NCBI GenBank assembly: GCA_030654175.1
Contig: JAURXZ010000001.1
Location: 1 to 64,000, forward strand
Length of the DNA: 64,000 nucleotides
From: Bacteroidia bacterium
Lineage (GTDB): Bacteria; Bacteroidota; Bacteroidia; 2-12-FULL-35-15
Direction: 5' to 3'
How positions within the stretch are numbered: the first letter of the stretch is position 1; each line of letters begins with the position of its first letter. The translations under genes were made by a program, and so were the position numbers. The notes under the pieces are model-generated. The model searched no databases and was not told where the DNA came from. It saw nothing but the letters and a program-made list of their open reading frames with translations. Below, piece after piece: positions 8,109 through 19,200 of the stretch.

Positions 8109-8990
8109 TCATTTTACCAATATTTTATTATTAAGATTATTATTAAGAATTTTTCTGCTGACAATATTAAACATGTTCCCCTTAGGCAAAATATGAAGTT
8201 TTACATCCTGAAGGCAAATATTCTGATTCTTTTCAATTTGGCTTATATTGTTATAACTAATGTGAGTGCCGTCAATCAGAACAACAAGATTGCTTCCAAT
8301 GATTTCAACATTTTTAGGTGTTTTAAAAAACACAGCTGTATCTTCTCCTAAACCAATCCCCAGTTTATCAGGATAATTTGCAATCGCTTCAATTAACCTG
8401 CTGAATCTTCTGCGTTGGATAAAGTGGGTATCTATAATTACGTGAGGCAAAAGGTTAAGTCCTTTTGTAATCTTAATATGCCCTTTTACAAATGATTCAG
8501 AAGGAGCTCCTGCTGCAATCATTTTCTGAGTTAATGCCATTGCTCCCGCACTTGTACCAGATATAAGAAAATCCTTTTCTTTCGTGTATCTTTCCTTCAA
8601 TCTTTTGAGAAAATTAGTTTTAAGAAGAATATTGGAAAGTAAAACCTGATCCCCTCCGGTAAATAGCAAACCATCACAGTTTTCCAAGCGATCTATGTTT
8701 TCCGGCAAGTTAGCTTCTTTGGAATTTTTAAAGTGCAATACACCAATGTTTTTGCATTTGAGTTTTTTAAAAACTTTTTGGTATTCAATTCCAATTTCGC
8801 CAGGTATTTCTGAAGCTGAAGTTACAATTTCAATCCTGGAGTCCACTCCTTTCAATTCATTAATAATCCTTTCAAAGATTTCCATTTTTACCATTTTAAT
8901 CCTGCCAAGCCTTCTAAATTCCTTTTTCTCCTGTGCAGAAAGTGAAGTCCCCTTATCGGCATTACCGCCTATCAAAATTATTTTCCCCAT
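8109..8990 (-). CDS. Cyanophycinase-family (S51) peptidase
   Basis: This 293-residue cytoplasmic protein opens with GKIILIGGNADKG and carries FTGGDQ and the nucleophile motif GTSAGA (Ser147), all hallmarks of the S51 cyanophycinase/dipeptidase E fold. Cyanophycinases cleave the Asp-Arg storage polymer to beta-Asp-Arg. No cyanophycin synthetase is in the window, so the true substrate here is open; dipeptide or isoaspartyl-peptide hydrolysis is an alternative. Intergenic stretches of 186 and 169 bases flank it, so it is probably transcribed alone. Confidence 0.85.
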   Translation of the reverse strand: MGKIILIGGNADKGTSLSAQEKKEFRRLGRIKMVKMEIFERIINELKGVDSRIEIVTSASEIPGEIGIEYQKVFKKLKCKNIGVLHFKNSKEANLPENIDRLENCDGLLFTGGDQVLLSNILLKTNFLKRLKERYTKEKDFLISGTSAGAMALTQKMIAAGAPSESFVKGHIKITKGLNLLPHVIIDTHFIQRRRFSRLIEAIANYPDKLGIGLGEDTAVFFKTPKNVEIIGSNLVVLIDGTHISYNNISQIEKNQNICLQDVKLHILPKGNMFNIVSRKILNNNLNNKILVK

Positions 8991-9159
8991 TTTCCACTTA
9001 TCAGAATTAATTTTTTTTATTCCTCTACAAGAGGATTGATCACATTTTCCAAATTTAAATACGCGTTCAATTCCTTAATCTGCAATAAACTTAATAATGC
9101 TGCAACGTATTCTTTGAAAGTCCTATTTCAAAATTGTTAAATTGCAAAATTGCCCCTAT

Positions 9160-12100
9160 TTACTTTACAACAACAAATTTAGAAGTAGCATGAACAGCGC
9201 TCCCATCGACACTTACAAGATAAGTACCTTTCGGAAATTCATCAGTTGAAATTTGTATTTTTTGATCTCCGGAATTTAATTTCCCTGCTTTAATTGTTTT
9301 TGCTAATTTTCCTTCCAGATTATAAATAGAAATAGTTACATCGGTAGCTGATCCTAAATTAAACGTGATAGTACCACGTTCGTTCATAGGGTTAGGATAA
9401 ACAGTGATTCCAGAGTTGCTTGTTGATTTAAACGCATTAGCACTTGCTTCATTAATACCAACTGCACCTAAATAGCTTTCACTTTTCCAGGCCCCGCGGC
9501 CATGTGTAGCTGCATATATAACAAATGGATTATATACTTCGTTGCCGTCACGTCTTTGCTGACGGATTTTAAATACAGGTACATTTGGAAACAATCCGGA
9601 TGTTCCGTTTTCAGAACTCCACACAGGGTTTGTCACAGTAATATCAGGTGTAGAAAAAACACCGGATTCTGTTCCAACAATTAAACGTTTTGGGTCATTT
9701 TGTTCGATCAGCACTGTATAAACCGGCATAGCAGGTAATTTATTGGCACCAGAACCTTGTTTTTCACTAAAATTGGCAGTTGTGATAGAAGCAGGACACG
9801 TAGCAGCTGTAGTAGAATAATACACATGCGTAGGCGTTCCTGTTCCATAACCTCCTAATGAAACAGCCACTTTATTTGCATCTGTAGGATGTACAGATAA
9901 GCCCGTAATAAAATTTCCGCTGAAACCGGCAATTTGAGTTTTAACAACTACAGTGTTAGGGCTTGCCACATCACCATTAGCTGAATCAGTAATAGCTGCT
10001 AAATTTGAAAATCTATATAAAGTACCGGAAGAAGTTCCAACATATAAAATATCTCCGTCAGCTGACCAAGCAAGCTCTTCAGCTTCTCCTGAAAGTGTTC
10101 CAAGCTTCACCCAAACCGGAGTGCCTGAAAAATTTAAAGCGCCTTTTGTCATCCAAACACCATTGGCACCATTAAACCCAACAGCAAGTTTTGCCTGGAA
10201 TGGGTCAGGTACCATTAACGTATCACCAGGTTCAATTTGCGAGGTAGGGGTAAAGTTCAAAGGGTAAGCATAATCTGAACGTGTGATGCTAATATCTGAA
10301 CCCGAAGCATAGATCACATCAAATGATAAATTTACTGTCGATCCGATTGAAGGAGGAGTGTTAAAATAAAAATCAAATGCACCGGTAATATAGTTAATAG
10401 AATTGGTTTTAGTGATATCAACAGATCCGACAAGCGTACCAGATCCATTATCAGTAACAATTTGCAAACCGGAATTAAATGAAATAGAATCAGGTACAAT
10501 AGTAGCTGAAGGATATGGCAACGTTAAAATGCCTGTAAAATTTTTCTTAATTCCATCACCTATTCCCACCATTTGTGATACAGGTTGATTAATAAACGTA
10601 TAAAAATCGGGACTATTGGTTGCCGTTTTTGTTTCATACAAAGCTATAGGTGTAACAAATGATGCAAAACCCGATTCTCCTAAAGTAGGAAATAGAGAAG
10701 CAAACTTATCAGGATAAAAACTGTTGCCATAAGAGCCTTTGGCTGAAGTACGACTTAGTGAACCATAGTATACCGTAGTAAATGATACATTCGGACTTAA
10801 AAAAGATATTTCACTTTCAAATCCATCACCACCCCCAACTTGTTCCGCTGATTGAGGAGTATTCCCATGTCCGCTCACATATTGAGTTCCATTATCTTGT
10901 GCTCCGGAAATAAAACCTATTCTTCCCGGATCATCGCCTTCAAAAGCAATTCCATAGAATTGCATTACGTTATAACCATTGTTCATAGGTTGATAAACAA
11001 TGCTATTATTGCCGAAACCACTACCAGTATATCCTCTAAAAACACCACCATCATTACCTATATAAAAAACATCCGGATTAGTAGGATGAAATTTAAAATC
11101 ATGCACATCGGAATGAACATAATAAGGGTTATTAGGGCCTCCTCCTTGATTTGCAGCTAAACTCCACTGGCCAATACCCGGAACAGAAGGGTTTGTTTGT
11201 TTCCATATCCACATACCAACACCACCAACAATGATCCTGGTTTTATCGGATGGAAATACACCAATAGCATTATCATAATCAGACTGTCCTGTTCCGAACA
11301 TTTCAAATTGTGAACTGCCTCCATTTCCAATTGTAGCCCATGTTAAGCCTTTATCAATAGATTGGTATACTCCTAACAATAAGCCATTAGATGATTTACC
11401 TGCTAAGGCATACATATAATTTGGATCGCTTGGAGCTATGGCAAATTCAATCCGACTGACACCATTGGAAGGAAGGCCGGCCGTAACAAGCGCAAAAGTA
11501 CCGGAATCACCGGTAGTGGACCGGTATAGCTTGTTATTAATATTGGCTATAACAGTGCCATCGCTTGCTACATCAACATCCAGGGCAGTATTAGTATTGG
11601 CACTTCCATTATTCTGACGGATAGGGTGAGCCCATGTTAGTCCACCATTTTCAGATGATCGCAAACCATATTTGGTTGCTGCATATATTCTGTTTGCATT
11701 TACAGGGTCAGTGCCTAATTCGTGAACAGAACAAAAAGCTGTTGCAGCAGAACCACTGCTATTGTTTAGCGAAGTTGGAATTGTAGAGGCAATTCTTGAA
11801 AACGTATTACCACCATCCGTTGATTTATAAATACCTGCCCCTAAAATACCTGCTGAACCCGAACCGGTATAAAAATAAAAATCACCTTCACCTGTACCTG
11901 CGTAAATATCTCCATTTGCAGCTTGCGCAAGAGAAACAACAGCAAGATTGGGTTGTTGATCAAAACCCGCAACATTGCTCCAGTTAGAACCTCCATTGTT
12001 TGAAACCCATAAACCACCGGAAACACTACCGGCAAACATTTTATTCGGGTTGTTTTTATCAATTAAGATCGCCCTTGTACGTCCTCCTACATTATCAGGC

Positions 12101-12390
12101 CCTAATTCTGACCACTCTAATCCCAAAGCATTGGCAGACGACCTGTTGGTGTACATCTGATAAGCTTCTTCTCTCGATTTTAGTACATCCATCGGATCGA
12201 TTGTGCCTGTAAGCGGATTCTTCTGCATATTAAAAAGCCATTTAGCAGATCCTTTAGCCATCCTGTGGATACCTGTTTCGTTATTTATTTCTGCTTCGCT
12301 TTGAAAAGTATTGTCTAAATAGAAATGAGCAAAGGATAAGATTGTCCCAGCCATCAAAGCTGAACCTAATAGTAATTTGTTATTTTTCAT
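9160..12390 (-). CDS. Giant Asp-box (BNR/sortilin-like propeller) T9SS protein
   Basis: The product has 1,076 residues with an N-terminal hydrophobic signal. A beta-propeller-like body carries several Asp-box motifs (SNNGGSNW, STDGGNTF, SENGGLTW, SIDKGLTW) preceded by GPDNVGGRTRAI, the pattern of GH74/VPS10-like propellers found in many Bacteroidota exoproteins. No catalytic pair of a GH74 enzyme could be assigned by eye. The last ~80 residues from ITVYPNPMNERGTI are a T9SS type A sorting domain ending HATSKFVVVK. It probably acts at the cell surface in adhesion or polymer binding; the substrate is unknown. Confidence 0.85.
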   Translation of the reverse strand: MKNNKLLLGSALMAGTILSFAHFYLDNTFQSEAEINNETGIHRMAKGSAKWLFNMQKNPLTGTIDPMDVLKSREEAYQMYTNRSSANALGLEWSELGPDNVGGRTRAILIDKNNPNKMFAGSVSGGLWVSNNGGSNWSNVAGFDQQPNLAVVSLAQAANGDIYAGTGEGDFYFYTGSGSAGILGAGIYKSTDGGNTFSRIASTIPTSLNNSSGSAATAFCSVHELGTDPVNANRIYAATKYGLRSSENGGLTWAHPIRQNNGSANTNTALDVDVASDGTVIANINNKLYRSTTGDSGTFALVTAGLPSNGVSRIEFAIAPSDPNYMYALAGKSSNGLLLGVYQSIDKGLTWATIGNGGSSQFEMFGTGQSDYDNAIGVFPSDKTRIIVGGVGMWIWKQTNPSVPGIGQWSLAANQGGGPNNPYYVHSDVHDFKFHPTNPDVFYIGNDGGVFRGYTGSGFGNNSIVYQPMNNGYNVMQFYGIAFEGDDPGRIGFISGAQDNGTQYVSGHGNTPQSAEQVGGGDGFESEISFLSPNVSFTTVYYGSLSRTSAKGSYGNSFYPDKFASLFPTLGESGFASFVTPIALYETKTATNSPDFYTFINQPVSQMVGIGDGIKKNFTGILTLPYPSATIVPDSISFNSGLQIVTDNGSGTLVGSVDITKTNSINYITGAFDFYFNTPPSIGSTVNLSFDVIYASGSDISITRSDYAYPLNFTPTSQIEPGDTLMVPDPFQAKLAVGFNGANGVWMTKGALNFSGTPVWVKLGTLSGEAEELAWSADGDILYVGTSSGTLYRFSNLAAITDSANGDVASPNTVVVKTQIAGFSGNFITGLSVHPTDANKVAVSLGGYGTGTPTHVYYSTTAATCPASITTANFSEKQGSGANKLPAMPVYTVLIEQNDPKRLIVGTESGVFSTPDITVTNPVWSSENGTSGLFPNVPVFKIRQQRRDGNEVYNPFVIYAATHGRGAWKSESYLGAVGINEASANAFKSTSNSGITVYPNPMNERGTITFNLGSATDVTISIYNLEGKLAKTIKAGKLNSGDQKIQISTDEFPKGTYLVSVDGSAVHATSKFVVVK

Positions 12391-12484
12391 GACATTTAAT
12401 ATTAATGAGTAATCCAGATAATTAATTATTTAAAGTAAATAGAGATTTAATTTTGAAAAGTCAAACACCCCGTAAAGCATAAAC

Positions 12485-15400
12485 TTAATCAGATACAACC
12501 TTAATAAAAGCGGTAGTTTTTTCAGTTTTAAAAACCACCAGGTAAAGTCCTTTAGAAAGTTTAAGCTCAGCACCATCAATAGTTATTTGATGTTTACCCG
12601 CTCCCTGGCTTTCATTTTTTAAGGATACAATTTGTTTACCAAGCACATCATACAATCCTACGCTTACCTTTTCAGCTTGAAGTAGTGTGTAGTCAAGCGT
12701 AGTAGTATTACTAAAAGGATTTGGATACAGGTTTAAACCAACAACAGTGATCTCTTCCTCAATGCTTGTGGTGTTCAGCACTACCAGTTGTCCGTTAGAG
12801 CTGGCTACAGGAGAAAAAAGACCTGCACCGTTCTCGGACCGTACATTGAAATAATAGAGCTGGTTGAGTACCAGTGGCAATGGATTATTGATAGCAACCA
12901 TCTGCATAAAGTTATCAGTAAAAGCAACCAGATCGGTAGCTCCAGGGCTTGTACCGATTGAATAGTGGTATTTTGCTATTCCTGAATTGGGATCCGATGA
13001 AGGTGACCAGTTTGCTTTAAGCTCATTGGTAGAATAGGTGGTGCTGATATCAGCGCCTGTTCCATCATTAATAAAGGCAATAGCTGAAGGAGCGGTCCAG
13101 TCCACATCAACAGGAAGCGAAACCAGCGGTGACAGGTTACCAGCCGAATCCGTAACAATGGACTCTATTTTACCACCTGACAAGGGAGGCCCGGAGTTTT
13201 CAAAACGAATATCATTTGTATTTCCAGCACCAACATTTATTGTTTTTGTAGCAGCCCTTGAACGGAAGGTTTTAAAGTAATTTATCGTCATTGTTGCATC
13301 ACCTGTCCGGAAAGAAACAGCATTACCAGAAGCAATAGGCGTAGCGTCAACCCAGCTTTCAGCAATAATATTATTAATATAGATATCCATTTTACCAGTA
13401 ATACGGTCATATATTAATTTAAAATCATAGAACTGTCCTGCGGTAAAACTGTAGTTCCTGCTTTTGACTAATGTTTTAAGGTCATTGGTAACTTTATAAA
13501 ATTCTAGTTTATTATCATCCATTTTAAACATTACCAGGTAAGAATTCCCCCGGTTTGGTAAGGAAGCGCTATCACAGAAAAAGTGAAGGCCGGCTGTTCT
13601 GTTGGTGCCGCTACCATCAATTTTTGAATTCCAATGGTAAAGGTACCTGTTGGACAGGTTTTGAGTTAAAGCAGTAGAAATATTAGTGTTGACCAATGAC
13701 TGGTCAGTTTGTTCCAGAAAGCCGGAAGCACTGGCCCATGTTCCTGTATAGCTTGTCCAGTCGGGATGGATGGTGGTATTGTCAAAGTTATCATTAGCAA
13801 ATCCTCGCAGTCCATTGGCCCTCCATTCTGATCCATCAAAATCAATTACCCTGTAAAAGCTTTTACCAAGCCCTGATCCCAAGTTATTATCCGAATCAGT
13901 AAAACTTGCAATAAAGCTGCTGTCCTGCCATCCTGCGATAGGATTAATAACAGTAACAGGAGCGATCACATCACAAAACGGAAGGATAAAGTCAGGGCCA
14001 TAGGTATACACATTTCCGGTAAAAATTCTCCAATAGTAAGTAGCATTGGATTGAAAGTTAAGTGCAGGTGTAAATCCAGCAGGTCCGTTAAGCAACGTAA
14101 CATTGGAAGCCGGTTTTGAATAATAGCTGTTAAAGGCAGAATCCAGTGATACCTCCAGGGTCCAGTTAACATTGGAATTGTTCCAGCTAAAGTTAACCAT
14201 AGTAGAAGAGCAGGGGCCAAAAGATACCAGGAGATTTTCGGGACAATCAATTATTGTTACTGCTATAGAACGGCAATTGGACCAGCAGCCCTGGGTACTC
14301 AATGAGCGAAGGTAATAGGTTCCAGAAGTCGCAGCAATAAACGTACTGCCTGCATCAGTTGTATTTACTCCGCAACTGGATCCCTGCCAGTAATACGTCT
14401 CTCCGGAAGGTGCGTTAGGCATGGTAAGTGTTATTGAATCGCAACTGTTGGTGCTGGCTGTAGGAACTGGAGGTGTTGCAGGAGTTGGCGCCACAGTTAC
14501 TGCAACAGAAGAGCAGGAATTTGACCAGCAGCCTCCTGTATTTTGCCTGGCCCTCAACCTGTATGTTCCCGTAGTTGGTGCTATATAGGTTAAAGCAGAA
14601 CTGCTGGTACTGGTTCCGCAACTTGTGCCTTGCCAGTAAAAAGTAACTCCGGAAGGAGGATTTCCCCTGGTTAATGTCTGGCTACCACAAGCGTTTGTAG
14701 TGGTAGTAGGTGAGGAGGGATTATTGGGTATATCATTTATAGTCACTATTTTTGAGCTACAGGTTGACCAGGAACCATTTGTTAGGGCTCTTAAATAATA
14801 TGTTCCTGAAGTGGTTACTGTATAGTTCAGCGAAGAGTTGGCCGTACTTGTTCCGCAGCTTGTTCCCTGCCAATAATAGGTAGTACCGGAAGGAGGACTC
14901 GCTCTTGTGATGATTTTATCTCCGCAGGTATTGGTGGAAGTAATGGTTGGGTTAGGTGGAGGTGATGGGGGACTATTGCAGCCATTTATAAGGCAATAAT
15001 AATAGGTCCAGTTCCAGTTAATTCCGGGGTCGGTCTTTCCTGTATTGGGGTAGTGCTGATGTCCTCTTATTTTAACTGCTGAGGATAAGGTATTATGGCA
15101 GGCACAGGAAGGTCCGTTATAAGCGGTAGTAGGATCAATGCCGTAGCCGCTGTTGATACAGATATCTTTAACCAATGCAGCAGAAGTGGTGTACATGGCA
15201 ACAGTATACCAGCCTGTTTGATTTGCATAGCCTTCATGTTCAAGTCCTATGGTGTAACCGTTTTCAGTTCCTACGTGCCATGCTTTTTTTGATTCAAGAA
15301 CCATTTGTGTGATTTGTCCATCAGATGAACGCAGTACATAATGTGCGGAAACCTGGGCGTTGCAGTTCTTAAACCAGGAAATACATCCGGCATAAGATCC

Positions 15401-16207
15401 TTCCACATCGTGAATGGTAACGGCAGTAATTGCTTGTGTTCGGGAACTGAAATTGCATGAAGCCGCTGGATCCCAAATGGCCGGGCCATAATCGACACTT
15501 TGCACTGTGGGAGGAGGTTGAGCACTAAGACTTTTCTGGTATTGATTTCCATTTAAATCAATAATCGATTCGTCAGAAACGATTACAAAAGGAGAATTTA
15601 ATATTTTATAATTATTCTCACCAAATACGTTTACCAGGTTAATTGTGTAGGCAGGAAAAGAATAAGCAAGCTGATACTCTTCATTATTAAGAAATGTAAG
15701 AATAGAATATAATTGGGAGTTAAGAGCAAAGTCATTTTGTAAATCAGCATCAGGAAGCTCACTTAAAGCAATAAGGATAGGGATTTGACTTTCGGGGTTA
15801 TTGCCTGTAGTTGTAGATTGTGAAAGCAAGTAATTATATGCTTTTGCATATGCAATGATATTAGTACCAGGATCACTAATGATATCTGCCATTTGAAATC
15901 CGGAAAGCTGAGAAACCAATACCAGGTTGTTTCTGAAATAATTTTGTCCGTCAAGAGTAAGTCCCATCACGCCATAAGCTCCGGGCAATTCCATACAACT
16001 TTCAGGATCACCCGGGTTATGGGTTATATGAACAAAACGTGTATTGGAAAATGCAACAGCTTCCAGTATTCCTTTTGGGATTGCAGGATAAGCAATATAT
16101 GCCTGGTTAAACTGAGCCTGATAGTTATTTACAGGAGGTATGTCTATTTGAGAAAAAGAAAAATGAAAGAGTCCAAAAGACAGTAAAAACAGCAGGTTTT
16201 TTTTCAT
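12485..16207 (-). CDS. T9SS-secreted N-acetylmuramoyl-L-alanine amidase, multidomain
   Basis: The product has 1,240 residues with a signal peptide ending FSFSQ. After an N-terminal ~230-residue region, an Amidase_2 domain (about 235-410) shows the zinc and catalytic pattern: AVTIHD, AHYVLRSSDG, IGLEHEG, and RGHQHYPNTGKTDPG. It would cleave the amide bond between MurNAc and L-Ala in peptidoglycan. Three ~80-residue Cys-containing Ig-like repeats follow (about 420-660), each with YYWQG-x-SCG and GTYYLR/GTYRLR blocks. A laminin-G/concanavalin-like region (about 800-930), a fibronectin-like stretch and a T9SS type A domain (LYPNPFSNTTTL to the end) complete it. Because T9SS exports it, the target is probably foreign or shed peptidoglycan. 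Confidence 0.87.
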   Translation of the reverse strand: MKKNLLFLLSFGLFHFSFSQIDIPPVNNYQAQFNQAYIAYPAIPKGILEAVAFSNTRFVHITHNPGDPESCMELPGAYGVMGLTLDGQNYFRNNLVLVSQLSGFQMADIISDPGTNIIAYAKAYNYLLSQSTTTGNNPESQIPILIALSELPDADLQNDFALNSQLYSILTFLNNEEYQLAYSFPAYTINLVNVFGENNYKILNSPFVIVSDESIIDLNGNQYQKSLSAQPPPTVQSVDYGPAIWDPAASCNFSSRTQAITAVTIHDVEGSYAGCISWFKNCNAQVSAHYVLRSSDGQITQMVLESKKAWHVGTENGYTIGLEHEGYANQTGWYTVAMYTTSAALVKDICINSGYGIDPTTAYNGPSCACHNTLSSAVKIRGHQHYPNTGKTDPGINWNWTYYYCLINGCNSPPSPPPNPTITSTNTCGDKIITRASPPSGTTYYWQGTSCGTSTANSSLNYTVTTSGTYYLRALTNGSWSTCSSKIVTINDIPNNPSSPTTTTNACGSQTLTRGNPPSGVTFYWQGTSCGTSTSSSALTYIAPTTGTYRLRARQNTGGCWSNSCSSVAVTVAPTPATPPVPTASTNSCDSITLTMPNAPSGETYYWQGSSCGVNTTDAGSTFIAATSGTYYLRSLSTQGCWSNCRSIAVTIIDCPENLLVSFGPCSSTMVNFSWNNSNVNWTLEVSLDSAFNSYYSKPASNVTLLNGPAGFTPALNFQSNATYYWRIFTGNVYTYGPDFILPFCDVIAPVTVINPIAGWQDSSFIASFTDSDNNLGSGLGKSFYRVIDFDGSEWRANGLRGFANDNFDNTTIHPDWTSYTGTWASASGFLEQTDQSLVNTNISTALTQNLSNRYLYHWNSKIDGSGTNRTAGLHFFCDSASLPNRGNSYLVMFKMDDNKLEFYKVTNDLKTLVKSRNYSFTAGQFYDFKLIYDRITGKMDIYINNIIAESWVDATPIASGNAVSFRTGDATMTINYFKTFRSRAATKTINVGAGNTNDIRFENSGPPLSGGKIESIVTDSAGNLSPLVSLPVDVDWTAPSAIAFINDGTGADISTTYSTNELKANWSPSSDPNSGIAKYHYSIGTSPGATDLVAFTDNFMQMVAINNPLPLVLNQLYYFNVRSENGAGLFSPVASSNGQLVVLNTTSIEEEITVVGLNLYPNPFSNTTTLDYTLLQAEKVSVGLYDVLGKQIVSLKNESQGAGKHQITIDGAELKLSKGLYLVVFKTEKTTAFIKVVSD

Positions 16208-16263
16208 GATATAGATTTTAAAAGTTTAATTCACATATAGACAACAGCATTGAGCAATGTTTA

Positions 16264-19200
16264 TTAAAGTTCCTTCGATTGTTTACTTTCTAAATATTTT
16301 TTTAATGCCTTCTCTCCGAATAGATGAAACACAACGGGTGTTACAATCATATCAAGAAGCGTAGAGCTTAATAAACCGCCAAGAATAACAGTTGCAACAG
16401 GGTAAAGAATTTCTTTACCGGGAGCATTTTTATCAAGTGTGAGTGGAATTAATGCTAAAGCAGCTACCAATGCAGTCATCAATACAGGCACTAAGCGCTC
16501 CAATGATCCGCGAATAATCATTTTTTTATTAAATTGTTCACCTTCATGTTCTACAAGATGGATGTAATGCGAAATCATCATAATGCCGTTTCGTGAAGCA
16601 ATTCCCGTAAGTGTTATAAATCCAACTAAGGATGCTACAGAAAAAACTCCACCTGTAAGCATTACTGCAACAACGCTGCCTATTAATGCAAGTGGAATGT
16701 TCAACATTATTTGCAATACCATTGGAACAGATTTGAAATGCGTATAAAGAGCGAGGAAGATGCCAAGGAATGAAAAAACACTCAGTATCAATATCAGTCT
16801 TGATGCCGATTTCTGACTTTCAAACTGACCACCATAAGTAATATAATATCCCTGCGGTAAAATAAGTTCCGTTTGAATTTTCTTCTGTATCTCTTCCACG
16901 GTGCTTCCTAAATCACGCCCTGCAACATTGCAGGACACAGCAATTCTTCGCTGCGTGTTTTCATGGTTAACTGTATTGGGACCGTTCTCAAAATAGATAT
17001 CTGCCACTTCCTTTACAGGAATTAACTGACCAGTGGGGGTTTCCATTAAGGCTTGCTGGATAACTGAAATGTCATTGCGCTGGTCTTCCGGTAATTTCAA
17101 AACAATGTCAAATCTTTTTCGCCCGTCAAGCAATTGCGAAACAGGTTCTCCCTGAAACAGTGTTTGTAAATCACTCACTACATCACCACGCTTCATTCCG
17201 TAAAATTTTAGCATGTCCTCTTTCACCCGAATAAGTAATTGTGGAACCTGGGTTTGTTTTTCTACTTGCAAATCAACTACACCGGGCACTTTTTCAATGA
17301 TTGATTTCATTTGAACAGCATATTTGCGAAGCTCCATTAAGTCGTTACCGAATATCTTAATCGCAACCTGGGCACGCACCCCTGAAAGCAGATGGTCTAA
17401 ACGATGGGATATTGGCTGGCCTATATTTACATTTGCACTTTTTATATTTGAAAGTTTATCACGTACATCATTCAGAACTTCATCTTTTTTACGATTGCTT
17501 TTTGAATAATCCAAATCTACTTCTACTTCCGAATTGCTCACAGGTTCGGCATGTTCATCCAGTTCAGCACGGCCAGTTCGTCTGGACACATAAGTAACCT
17601 CCGGGACTTTTAATAATTGTTTTTCAGCTACCGTTCCTATCCGATTTGATTCATCAAGAGAAGTTCCGGCAGGTGTTGAAAAATTTATTGTTAAAGATCC
17701 TTCGTTGAAAGGGGGAAGAAATTCTGTTCCAAAAAACGGTATAAGTGAACATGCAATTACAAACAATATAATTACTGTAGCGACTATTTTTTTAGGACGA
17801 TCTAAACCCCAGTTAAGTAATTTTGTATCCTGTTTTTTCAGCCAACGAACTAACCAACTGTCTTTTTCTTCCTTGTCCATTAATTTCATGTTGGGCAGCA
17901 AATAATAACACATGGCAGGGGTTACAGTTAATGAAATTACCAGTGATGACACAATGGAAGTAATATATGCAACGCCAAGTGGTGCGAATATTTTCCCTTC
18001 CATTCCGCTTAATGAAAAGAGAGGAATAAAAACAAGAACAACTATAATAGTTGCATACACAATGGAATTCCTCACCTCACTGGATGCATCATAAATTACA
18101 ACTAATGGATTTCGCGGATTGGGTAGGTGGCGGTTTTCACGCAAACGCCTGAAAACGTTTTCCACATCCACAATGGAATCGTCCACTAATTCTCCGATAG
18201 CAATGGCAAGGCCACCAAGTGTCATGGTGTTTATGCCAACACCGAGCCATTTGAAAACAAGAGCAGTTATGATAAGGGAAAGCGGAATGGCTGTAAGTGA
18301 AATTAGTGTGGTGCGGAAATTCATTAAAAATAAAAAGAGAATAATAACCACCAATATAGCACCATCACGTAATGCCTCTTCCACGTTGGTGAGAGATGAT
18401 TCAATAAAATTAGATTGTTTGAACAAATCGGGATTTAGTTTTACATCTTTTGGAACAGAAGCTTGCAATTCTACTAATGCTTTTTCCACTTGAGCGGTTA
18501 AATCAATAGTGGAGGCAGAGGGTTGTTTTTCAACCGATAAAATAACGGCAGGTTTACCATTTACGCTTGCATCGCCACGTTTGAATTTTGCCCCGAACTT
18601 CACATCCGCCACTTGCGAAATAAGAATGGGAGTATTATCCTTATATCCTGCTACAATATTTTCAATGTCCTCAACACTTTTTAACCGTCCTAAATTTCTT
18701 ATTAACACTTCGCTTCCCTGGCGGTTAAAGAAATTTCCGGTGGTATTGAGATTAGACTTTTGAAGTGCTTCTTCAACGTTTCTGATGCTAAGTCCGCTGG
18801 CTTTTAATTTTGGTAAAGAAATAAGCACCTGGTATTGCAGCACATCACCTCCGATAGGAATTACCTGTGCAATTCCTTTAATTGAAAGAAGACGTTGCCG
18901 AATGGTGTAATCGGCAAGGGTGCGAAGGTCGGCAGGAGAGGTGCTGTCGGCTGAAATACCAACGAGCATTATCTGACCCATTACAGAACTGATGGGACCA
19001 AGTACCGGAGTAATACCCGGAGGTAAAGCACTTTGTATGCTTTGCAATTTTTCAGAAACGATTTGCCTTGCTTTAAGTATGTCGATAGAATAATCAAACT
19101 CAACAAACACCAATCCCAGCCCAATTGCCGAATTGGAACGAACAGCTTCTACACCAGTAGCACCATTTAATGCTGTTTCAACAGGATATACAACCAGTGC

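Noticed and set aside
8103-8351. Plus-strand frame over the end of the cyanophycinase gene
   Set aside because: It is antisense to a well-supported enzyme and A+T-rich low complexity.
9050-9057. TAAATTTG on the minus strand, a possible Bacteroidota -7 element for the cyanophycinase gene
   Set aside because: The only TTG candidates upstream give spacers of about 10 or 25 bases instead of the usual 19-20, so I do not call a promoter.
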